From: Cyanophora paradoxa
Taxonomy: Eukaryota > Glaucocystophyceae > Cyanophorales > Cyanophoraceae
Length of the DNA stretch: 64,000 nucleotides
Direction of reading: 5' to 3'
Assembly: GCA_004431415.1 (NCBI GenBank)
Contig: QPMI01000036.1
Span: 258,001 to 322,000, forward strand
The position numbers and the translations under genes are program-made. Positions 35,713 through 44,519 of the stretch are shown in pieces; within the stretch, counting starts at the first letter, position 1, and every line of letters starts with the position of its first letter. Below the pieces are notes generated by a model, which worked only from the letters and a program-made list of their open reading frames with translations, ran no database searches and was not told the DNA's origin.

Positions 35713-38700
35713 TCATCCGCGGTTCTCCTCGGGCTTGACGCGGTAGATGCGGACGATCCAGTTGGTGGTCGTGTACGCCTCCTCGATGTACTGCAGGTCG
35801 AAGTCCTTGTTGCCGATCTCCACGCCGCGCACGCGGTCCCAGCCGGCCGGCTTGCCGTACTCGGTCATCGTCTGCCCGAAGCGCCAGTAGCACATCTTGT
35901 ACATGAGCGAGTTGAGCATCGCCGGCGTCCCGTCACGGTCCACGCGGAACTCGCCCTGCGCAGCGGTCAGCGGGGGATGGCAGGGGGCAGGCGCGCGGGA
36001 CGGGCCTGGGAGGTGAGGTAGTCGCTCTCCTTGATGACGGGGAAGACGCCGCCGCCGATACGGACCATCCACAGGAACTTGTTGATATCTGCGGGGTCGG
36101 GCGGGCCGTCAGAGGCGGGGAGGGGCGCGGGGCGGGGCGGGGAGGGGGCGGGCCGTCGGAGGCGTAGCCGGTGAGACCGCCGAAGACGACGAGGACGTAG
36201 TCGACGTCGAGCATGCGCATGATCTTGATCGCGTCCTCCTCGCGCGACGCCATGGCGCGCCCCACGGTCGCGATGTGCGTGTTGTTCCACGTGTTGTTGT
36301 CGACGATGATGGTGCGGTTGCCCATGGCGGTGATCTGGTAGCCGTAGTCCCACCAGGACATGACCTTGGAGTCGGGGGCGGTGTTCATGTTGAGCCAGTG
36401 GTACGCCTCGCGGAAGTCGTCGAAGATGATGCGGTTGCCGTCCGACTGCTTGGCGGCGAGCACGATGGAGGGGGAGGAGTAGGCCTCCGAGGTCACCCAG
36501 GTGCAGTGGAAGATGTAGAAGCAGAGGAGCAGCGTGAGGCCGACGACCATCACGTACGCCACCTCCTTCTGGATCGAGATGGCGTTGGGGTCGGCCTTGG
36601 CGGCCTTCTTCGGGTCGGCCTTCTTCGCGCGGATGTGGCGCATGTAGGTCTTGAGGGTCGAGGAGACGGCGACGCCGGAGAGGACGCACGCCGCCGGCGC
36701 GAGCACCAGCATTAGACGCACCATCACCCCCTGCCCGCCCCGCGGGGTCAGCCGGGCGGGGCGGGGCGGGGCGGGGCGGACGGCGAAGTAGACGGAGGTG
36801 ATGCCGTAGAGGACGATGAAGATGTTGGCGTCGGTGAGCTTCTTGAAGCAGAAGTAGAGCCCGGCCGGCATCAGGAAGACCAGCAGGTGCAGGTCGAAGA
36901 AGAACGACGACCACGTCGTCGGCTGGTGCTCCGACACCGACGCGATGATCGGGATGTGCTCCTTCGCGTACGTCGGGTCCAGCAGCCTGCCGTCCCTCGT
37001 CAGCGCCGCCTCCAGTGGCCGCGCGGGGCGAGGGGAAGGGACGTGTGGCGCACGAGTAGAAACGGCCGGTCCAGGGCGAGATGTCTGCGCGGGCGGGCGG
37101 GGGCGCGCGTGAGGCCGGCGGGGAAGGATGGGGATAAGGAAGAGGAAGGCGGGGAGGGGCGGACAGCCGGTGGCGGTCATGACGGCGACGCCGACGGCGG
37201 CGGCGGAGCCGGCGACGGTGAAGGTGAAGCGGGCGAGGCGGCGGAAGACCTCCGGCGAGAGCGTGCTCTTCATCCACAGCACGAACTGGTACAGCTGCGC
37301 CCCCCGCGCTCAGCCCGCCCCGCCGGCGCTTGGGAGGGGCGGGGCGGACCATCATGAAGCCGAAGACGCCGAGGGCGGCCATGTGCTCGGAGGACTGGAC
37401 GGCCTGGAAGCCGATGAAGCGGATCTGCATGGCGAGGAGCGTGCCGACGACGTAGAGCGTGGTGTACGCGACGACGAGGCGCTGCGAGAAGCGGCCCGAG
37501 ACGATGAGCACCAGCACGTAGATGGGGATCAGGTTGATGATGAAGATGTAGCCTCCCCACGCGCTCGCCATGTACAGGTACGCGAAGCACGCCATCAGCG
37601 ACCAGAAGAGGGAGCCCGTGTTCACGGCCTGCGGCGCAGGCTCGCGGGGCGCGCAGGGGCGGGAGGAAGGAAAGGGCGGGGAGGGGGCACCTTGACGAAG
37701 AGGTAGAAGGTGGTGATGAGCGCGAAGATGGCGACGCCCTCGTTATCGAACGAGCCGGCCACCGAACGCGAGATGTAGCCTGCGGCGGCGCTCGCGCTGG
37801 GCGGGAGGAAGGGGGCGGGGGCGCGGGGCTGCGGAGGCGGGCGGACCGGGGACGAGGGCGATGAGGATGGCGGAGACAAGGCCGGTCTCCGTGTCGCGGA
37901 TCTCCTTGCCGAAGAGGTACGTCACCATCGCCGTGTTCGACGCGAAGAAGGGCGCCGTCAGCACGCAGACGTTCCGGATGTTCACCGCCAGCGCGATCTT
38001 GTTCAGCGCCCAGTAGAGCACCGCCGAGGTGTACATCAGGCCTGCCCGCCCGTCGGCCCGCCGCCTCGCCCGCCCCGCCGGTGCGCCGCCCGCGCACCCG
38101 GATAGACCGTGCCACCGATGATACGCCCCAGAGGATACCAGGTGAAGTCATCAAACCAGTTGATGAACTTGTAGAAGCCCTCCGCCACGAGGTACTTCGT
38201 CGTCCGGAAGTTGAAGTAGCTGCGCGGAGAGAAGGAGGGAAACCCAATGAGCGGTGCCGCTCGCACGAAGGCCCGCGCCGGGAGCAGCGGGGCCTGACGG
38301 GGATGGTCACGGCCACGCACGGATCGAACTGTTGTCAGCAGGCGCGCCGGCGGCGAGCGAGCGAGAACCGAGTCAGCACAAAGGATCTGCAGCCAACGCG
38401 CGAGCGTCGGACGGCCGGCGGAGGCTCGCACCTCGTGGATGACTGCGCGGGACGGGAAGACAAGGCTCGGTCAGCGCCAGCGCAGGCCGCGAACAAAGCC
38501 GTCGCTTTCGACGCACCAGATTCATAGCGGAGGATTGAGAAGAGGCGGACGGCGAACGCTGGGAGCGGGTCAGAGGGAACACAAGCACTCGTCACCCCGC
38601 GGCGCATACCAAGCAGGTAGATCGCGAAGAGAGTAACCAGCTGCACGAAGACACCCTGCGAAGCGCGCCGCGTTAAGCGAGGGCGCGAGTTCGGCCAGGA

Positions 38701-38809
38701 TGGAAAACGGAGGTCGGAGGTTCGAGTGGCACAGCGTAGTGACTGCAAGGACACACACCTGCTTGTTCGCAGGGATCTGCAGTGCCCTCCTCAGGCCGGC
38801 TGGCACCAT
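35713..38809 (-). CDS. STT3: STT3, catalytic subunit of oligosaccharyltransferase
   Basis: Transfers the dolichol-linked glycan to Asn of nascent proteins in the ER lumen. Start ATG at 38809 ([17 protein letters not shown]), stop TGA at 35713-35715. Family hallmarks in order: [14 protein letters not shown], then VIHE and FDP on two micro-exons, [54 protein letters not shown], a series of hydrophobic membrane helices, [16 protein letters not shown] (external-loop 5 SVSE motif), the catalytic WWDYGYQ motif preceded by SKVMS, and a [11 protein letters not shown] segment. Exons read by eye include 38759-38809, 38610-38655, 38517-38558, 38432-38442, 38321-38328 and one beginning at 38219. Introns are mostly short and GC-rich, for example 36731-36781. 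The Asp of EFDP, which coordinates the metal and acceptor in this family, sits in the 8-nt exon. It is divergent from the GNAT gene, with only 63 bp between start codons. Confidence 0.95.
38321..38328 (-). other. 8-nt micro-exon of STT3 (FDP)
   Basis: Minus-strand TTCGATCC, preceded by AG (38329-38330 on plus read CT) and followed by GT (38319-38320 read AC). Joined after the 11-nt exon and before the exon starting at 38219 it gives HEFDPYFNFR, exactly the STT3 consensus and in phase. The flanking introns are 103 and 101 nt. Confidence 0.85.
38432..38442 (-). other. 11-nt micro-exon of STT3 (VIHE)
   Basis: Minus-strand TCATCCACGAG, preceded by GCGCAG and followed by GTGCGAG. It joins the exon ending ...RYES plus one G (38517) to give ESVIHE in phase, the conserved STT3 sequence. 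The intron to the next micro-exon is 38329-38431. Confidence 0.85.
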
Positions 38810-38872
38810 CGTGGCTGCACTCCTCTACCCCGCTTGCGCTCACCCCCCCCTACACTCCGACGAAATCGACCG

Positions 38873-40217
38873 GATGGAGGGTCGCGCGACTTTCTCATCG
38901 CCTTTCTCGGCATCTGCGAGGACTTCGACTTCCGCGCCGGTCGCTGGCCCGTCCGGCGTTTCCGCCTGCTCGACCGGCGTGGTCCGGGCGCGTCCGCTCC
39001 CCCTCGCCGCATCGTATGCGTTCGTAGGTGGGTGCCATTGCTGCAGATTCCTGCCAAGCGCCTCACTAGCACGAGGCAGCGGAGCCGAGGACGCCCGCGC
39101 GGCGTTCGGTGGTCTGGGCGTCGGCGCCGTCGTCAAGAGGGATGCCGCCCGGAGCATGGCGTCTCTGTAGAAGACTCTCCGTGCGCGCAAGGCGGCGCGC
39201 TCACGCGCCGAGCTGGAGCGGAGCGGGTGCGCCGGCGCCGCGAGCGCGTGCGCCGGAGTGCTGGCGGCCGAGCTGGCGGGGCGGGGCGCAGGCGGGGCAG
39301 CGGTGTGCGCGCTGGACCCATCGATCGTGATCCGGGGGGCGCGGGAGGAGGAGCTGGAGGCGGTGGCGGACCTGCGGGCGCGGATCTTCCTGACGTCGCC
39401 GCAGGAGCTGGCGGCCTTCCCCGTGCTGCGGGGGGAGATGCTGGTGAACCTGAAGAAGACCTTCCACCGGTGCGCCGGGGCGCTCACGGGCGCGGGGCGC
39501 GGGGCGCAGCGGGGCCTGGTGAAGCGGGCCGGCAGCCCGGACCTCCTCTGCGTCGTCGCCGTCGAGCGCGGGAGCGAGGCCCTCGTCGCCAGCATCGACG
39601 TCGCCATCCTCCCGCCCCGCCGCGGCCTCTTCACCGCCGAATGGGAGGCCCGCCTTGCCCCGCCCCCGCTCCCCCCGCCCGCGCCCTCAGGGGTGCCCGT
39701 GCGCAGGGCTCGGTGCGGGCGTACATCAGCAACCTGACGGTGGAGGCGGCGTTCCGGCGGCGCGGCATCGCCCGCGAGCTCGTCACAATCGCCGAGCGCC
39801 TCGCCTCAAAGGCCCGCCCCGCCCCGCCCCGCCCCGCCCCGCCACGCCCGCCCCGCCTCCGCTCACAGACCCCCGTGCAGGTCGGCGCCAGGCACGCCTA
39901 CCTCCACGTCTTCGAGGTCAGCCCAGACCCGGATCGATATCGGGCCCATGCGCGCGCCCCGCACCCTCTAAGCTCGGCGCGGGGCGCAGGACAACGATAC
40001 TGCGCGGGTGGTGTACGAGCGGATGGCGTACCGGCCAGACAAGATGGACCCACCCACCGTCCTCCTCTTCAACCGCAAGCGCCGCGTCCGCATGGTCAAG
40101 CCCCTCCCGGACCCTGCCCAGCCCGAGCCCCAGCCCGAGGCCTCCGCCGCCCCCGAGCCCTCCGCCGCCCCCGCCGCTGCGGATCCTGAGGCTGCAGCCC
40201 ACTCGAGTGCGAGCTAG
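38873..40217 (+). CDS. GNAT-family N-acetyltransferase, possibly organelle-targeted
   Basis: The core domain is clear from about 39310: IVIRGAREEELEAVADLRAR, a central strand (ISNLTVEAAFRRRGIARELV) with the acetyl-CoA-binding R-R-x-G-I-A motif, and a final helix/strand (LHVFEDNDTARVVYERMAYR). The tail is Arg/Lys-rich, then Pro/Ala/Glu-rich; stop TAG at 40215-40217. Two introns appear to be GC-AG: one starting near 39651 and ending at about 39710, and 39812-39880. The N-terminus is uncertain. The ATG at 38873 opens a Ser/Ala/Arg-rich leader (MEGRATFSSPFSASARTSTS) like a transit peptide, joined to the core by short introns, one possibly about 39127-39168 that removes an in-frame TAG. The substrate is unknown. 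Divergent from STT3. Confidence 0.72.
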
Positions 40218-40655
40218 TGCTGCGCCGTTTGTTCCGGCTCTAGATCTAGTTTACCGTTTGAAGCGCGCGCGCGCGACCCGGTGACCTGCGGGCAGCTGCA
40301 GGCCGCCAAGGGTGCCGCAGTGCACGTCCCGAGCCGCTGCGCATGCCACTGAGCCCGGGGCCAGGCTGAGCTCATGATCAAAGCTAGCGCTATAGCTAGC
40401 GCTCGTGTCCTCACCTCACTGAGTCAGGGGCAGACCCAGCGCGCTCAAAATCGTGATCGATCAGGCAGGGGAAAGCAGGGAACATGTCCGGGGCCGCTAA
40501 GCGCTAGCGCTGCTGCCCTGCAGGTGTCCCAGCGAAACGCGTGAAGTCATCATGGCTCGTTGCGAACTGGCCCGGCTGCTCATGCGTTTCTAGCGCTTGC
40601 TCCCTTCCGAAGTTCTTGGTGCGGTTGAAACAATCACTCCGCATCCCTCGCGCTC
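40218..40655. promoter_or_regulatory. Intergenic spacer with GCTAGCGCTA palindromes
   Basis: 438 bp between two plus-strand genes. It contains a double palindrome at 40383-40403 (GCTAGCGCTA followed by TAGCTAGCGCT), another at 40501-40509, a GCGCGCGCGC run at 40264-40274, and CACTGAGTCA at 40417-40426. It should include the GNAT 3' UTR and the BTB promoter. No gene recognised. Confidence 0.5.
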
Positions 40656-41866
40656 ATGCCGCCATCAGTGAACATGGCACACGCCGTCGCGCCTCAGCCT
40701 GGCCCCGGTGCGCCACCCGCCGGTCTAGCGATGCCTTCCGGGCCCCGCGCGCGCGAGCCCGTATCGCCGTCGCTCGGAAAAGCTGAGAGCGTCCCGTGCT
40801 GACCGCTTGCCGCCGCAGTGCCCAGCAGCTCGTCGGACGCGATACCACCGACTCCGCTGAAACAGTTTTATGAAAGTGGACGCTTCGCGGATTGCTACAT
40901 CCGCGTCGAAGGCACAGGCGCGGTGTTTGCAGTGCACCGGTGCGCGCCCTTCTTTCTCCGTGCCGCGGCCACTGGGCCGCTTGTTTGACGTTGTTTGCTC
41001 AGGGTGATCCTGGCGCTGCACAGTAGAGTGTTGGAAAAACTGGTACAGACCTCGACATTCGGTGAGACCCAGAGCGCGAGCGCGCGCGAGGTCAGAGCGT
41101 GCCGCGCTGACGGTCGGCGCGCGCAGACCGGACGGCGCCGATAGCGCTGCGGTTGGACTCTCCGGCGCTGGACGCGGTGTTCGGGGAGGTGCTCTCGTAC
41201 GTGTACGGGCGGGGCGTGGCGATTCGGGAGTCGAACGTGGTGCCGCTGTACCTGCTCGCGCTCGACCTCGAGGTCGGCTCGCTGCGCAAGGCGGCCCTCG
41301 ACGCGGCGCGCGGCATCGTGGAGGCCGAGCCGGCGCAGGCCGCCGTGCTGCTGCGCCAGCTCGTCCGCACGCGCCCCCCGCACGCGGCGCGGCCGCTGGC
41401 GCGCGAGGACCCGCTTGCCGGGGCGCTCGCCTCGGAGATCGCGGCGCGGGTGCCGGAGCACGCCGACGGGAAGCGGCTGCTGCGGGAGCTGCGGGAGGTG
41501 GCGGACGAGGAGGAGCTGCTGGCCCTGCTCGACCGCCTGCGGGGCGTCGAGGCGGCGCTCAGGGCCTCCCCCGAGCTCCTCTCCGCCTCCACCCGCGACC
41601 GCGCCGTCGAGGCCCGCGAGGCCAAGCGCCGCCGCGCCGACGAGCAGCGCGGGCGCGGCGACGGCGAGGAGGCCGCCGCCCTCTTCCGCCTCGACGAGGA
41701 GGCGGACGAGGAGGAGCCGGCGTCGGCGGCCGGCTCGCTGGCGCGCTTCACGGAGGAGGACGAGCGCCTGATGCAGGGCTTCGTGCAGGCCCTCAACATC
41801 GGGCCCTCGCAGCCGATCGCCGTCCCCCGCCGCGTCCGCCCCGCCAACATCGACTTCGTCATCTAG
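40656..41866 (+). CDS. BTB/POZ-domain protein
   Basis: ATG at 40656 (MPPSVNMAHAVAPQPGP; a second in-frame ATG is at 40674). Three introns are visible: about 40708-40817, 40940-41003 and 41061-41126, all GT-AG. The spliced BTB core reads FYESGRFADCYIRVEG...FAVHRVILALHSRVLEKLV, then SPALDAVFGEVLSYVYG and a helical BACK-like part (ESNVVPLYLLALDLEV). The C-terminal half is helical and charged (REVADEEELLALLDRLRGVE; REAKRRRADEQRGRGD), ending in ANIDFVI with a TAG at 41864-41866. BTB domains dimerise and often recruit Cullin-3, but no Kelch or MATH partner domain is present, so the role is unknown. Confidence 0.8.
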
Positions 41867-42666
41867 CCGCACCCCCGCCCCGCTCCACCCCTCATTGTCA
41901 CTGAGTCACCACTTTTTTTTTCGAGTTTCCCGCTTCGCGTAGCCTAGTACTAGTAACGAAGGGCTAGTTTTAGGTAGGCTTGCCGGGGGCAACAGGGGTA
42001 TACTATAGGTCTCCGGGAGATATCGATAGGTCTTGCTAAGTTGTCGTACTCAGTGACTGTTGTCATCGAAGGTGATATTGATCGATTGAATTCATTATTC
42101 ATAATTCCCGGAGTCCCGTATGGCCATCATGGCGTTGCGCAAAGCACGGATACCAACACACGAGAACCTGGCCCAGTGGGACCCAGACTACCAAAACGCA
42201 CTCTAGCGAAATACTCCGACCTCGTTCAATACATTCTGCCCTCTCTAGATCTGCCTTCTGAATGAAATCGGTTATGCACAAGACTCTGAGAGGCTCAGGG
42301 CTATCAAATGCAGGTATTACGGGTGTCCGAAACACATAAAAAGATCCTCACCCCACCATCACATTCAACGATACCTAACCCGAGTCACAATATTTAATTC
42401 TACGATCCTACTCCCAATCTTGGTGCGCTACCCAACCCCACCCCACTATCGAACACACTGCAAGCTACGTATGAAAGGCTACGAAACTAGCGAAATTATT
42501 GCTACGTGCTCCGGAACCCGGGGCTCAAAATTGCAATAAAGCTACTGGTACATGGAGTTACACTTCAAAGAAAGGAGGGGGGCGGCCCCGCGGCTGAAAA
42601 AGCGCCGGGCAGGGAGCGGCCCCCCCGCGTCAACAAGTACAACAACAGAGAAAGGGCGGCTAGGGC
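41867..42666. other. AT-richer intergenic region, no gene seen
   Basis: About 800 bp between the stops of a plus and a minus gene. From roughly 41910 to 42545 the GC content drops to about half, in sharp contrast to the surroundings. CACTGAGTCA occurs at 41899-41908 and a T8 run at 41913-41920. A 74-codon open frame at 42041-42265 has no supporting features; I regard it as chance. Confidence 0.5.
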
Positions 42667-43574
42667 CTAGAAGGCCGGGGAGCAGACAACGCTGCCGTCG
42701 AGGCGCTCGATGGGGCTGCACGAGAGCGCCCGCCGCTCGGCGGCCGTGGGCGAGGAGCCGGGCGAGGAGGCGGTCGAGGCGGCGCCGCTCGAGGCGCTGC
42801 GGGCGCGGCCCAGGCGCTCCAGCGGCGGCACCTCGATGGCGGGGAGGGGCGAGGGCGGCGGCACGGGGGAGCAGGGGGCGGCGGGGGAGGCCGCGCCCCC
42901 GCAGCAGCTCCCGCCGTCGCTGAGGAGGCCGTCGTGGAGGCACAGCGGCGGGGCGGCGTCCACGGGGAGGAGGCGCGGGGGCGCCGGGGAGGCGCAGGGC
43001 GTCGGGCCGGCCGAGGGGATCGGCGAGAGCGAGGGGACCCAGTGCTGCGCCCCGTGCTGCCCGTGCCCGTGCCCCTGCTGGCCCGTCGCCCGACGCAGCC
43101 ACTTCCTGCACGCCGCCGGGTCGCACACGGGGCGGGGGCGGGGCGGGGAGGGGCGGGGCGCACATGAGGCCGCCGGCGAAGTGCTGGCAGTTGGCCCACT
43201 TAAGGACGTAGACGGGCTCCTGCTTGTGCACCCAGTCCGAGACGGCAACGAGGGGCAGCGCGCGCGCCTCGTCGACCACCACCTCCTCCTCGAGGAACGC
43301 GCTCTCCAGCCCGGCGTCCGTGCCGCCCCAGCGGATCCCCTCCTCCTTGCACGCCTCCAGCGAGTCGCGGCGGATGAAGCGGATGTCCCCGTTGTGGCAC
43401 TTCTGCAGCACGTAGAACGTCCCCGCGTGCGTCTCCAGCTGCTCCCCCGTGAGGCCCCGCGCACGCGCGCCGGCGCGGGCGGCGGCGCACGGTGATGAAG
43501 TGGTGCTCAGGGCGCGGCATCTCCGCGTCCACGCCGAGCAGCCGCGCCGGGCCCAGCGCGAGCGCGTTCACCAT
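42667..43574 (-). CDS. Unknown protein with Asn-Cys-His-Phe motif; 5' end unresolved
   Basis: The coding exon reads MVNALALGPARLLGVDAEMP from 43574, then PEHHFIT, an intron with GTGCGCC donor (about 43490-43440), LETHAGTFYVLQKCHNGDIR and VYVLKWANCQHFAGGLM. After a further short GC-rich intron comes CDPAACRKWLRR, a His/Gly/Gln stretch (GQQGHGHGQHGAQH) and a Ser/Pro/Ala-rich tail; stop TAG at 42667-42669. NCQHF resembles the NCEHF motif of LRAT/NlpC-P60 thiol enzymes, with PEHHF as a possible His partner, but the rest does not let me assign the family. An upstream exon probably exists, because an apparent intron (GTGCCTCTTCGGC...GGGGCGCAG) precedes NPLVD at about 43585-43640 and no convincing ATG is seen before it. 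Confidence 0.5.
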
Positions 43575-44127
43575 GTCCACGAGCGGGTTCTGCGCCCCGG
43601 CAAGCGTCACGCAGGGGCCGGCGGGAGAGCCGAAGAGGCACAACTAGCGGACGGGCGCCCGGTCTCGCCCGCGTCGCGCTGGGCACTCTAAATTACGATA
43701 TAACTGCGTGACCGCGGGCCGGCGCAGGGAGGCGCGGGGAGACGCGCTGCGCACCACCAGGCGCGACGCCGAGAGGATCAAGGGCGCGCTCCACAGCGCC
43801 ACTCTCTTGACCGGCTCTTGCGCACGCACGTCAAGCAGGGACTTTGCCGCGACAATGTTCCTGCCGCGCGGTCAGCCGGGCCGCCGGGGGAAGATTCGAG
43901 AAGGCAACTGACCCTCGTGCGCGCTCCGCGCTTATTATCTCGTCGGTCAGGTGCACGGAGAAGGCGCCCACAAAAGCACCGACAGGGCCGCCCACCACCA
44001 AGCCCGCGGCCCCAGCGGCAAGTCTTGTCAGAACTGCCCCGGGTGATTAGGAGGGACTCGTGAAAAGAGACGGCGCGGAGCGGCTCGGGGGAGAAGACGA
44101 GCTTTGTCGCCGATCAATTCACTCTAA
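43575..44127. other. Intergenic region, possible unassigned 5' exon
   Basis: 553 bp upstream of both the minus-strand NC-motif gene and the small plus-strand ORF. A first exon of the minus gene is expected here (43640-43830 is open on the minus strand and Ser/Arg/Ala-rich) but I cannot fix its start. No other feature seen. Confidence 0.35.
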
Positions 44128-44394
44128 ATGGCAATCTGGATGGGTCTGCGGGGCGGCGAACCCATCTCCGGAATCGTCTCGACCCTGCGGGCCGGTAGCT
44201 CTTCGAGGGAGCTGGAGGGATCCACAGCAGCCGGAGCCTTGCTCTCCACCGACGTGCCCCTCTCTGCCCCGCCGGCAGAGAGGTGTAGGAAGGAGTGCTT
44301 CCGGCGCGCCGTCGATCCACGTGATCTAGACTGTGAGGAGTTGTTCGAAAGATGCTGGGCGACGATCGACGCTCTTTCTCGAGGCCGACGCTGA
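44128..44394 (+). CDS. Small hypothetical protein, 88 residues
   Basis: An ATG in a good context (CTAAATGGC) opens an 88-codon frame ending TGA at 44392-44394. The C-terminal half is protein-like and Cys-containing (AERCRKECFRRAVDPRDLD, then CEELFERCWATIDAL), with paired Cys spaced in a helical pattern. No known family. It could instead be a first exon of the next gene or a chance frame. Confidence 0.3.
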   Translation: MAIWMGLRGGEPISGIVSTLRAGSSSRELEGSTAAGALLSTDVPLSAPPAERCRKECFRRAVDPRDLDCEELFERCWATIDALSRGRR

Positions 44395-44519
44395 TGAGGA
44401 AGTTTTCTACTTAAGAGGAAGGTGATCTGGTTTCTGTATCCCCCAGCTGATTCTTCCCCCCCTGGAAGCACGCCGAGCTCACGGCCGTACGCGTCTGGCG
44501 TGACTTTATAGCCTTTAGC

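Noticed and set aside
42041-42265. A 74-codon frame in the AT-richer island
   Set aside because: No similarity, no splice partner, composition like the surrounding non-coding DNA.
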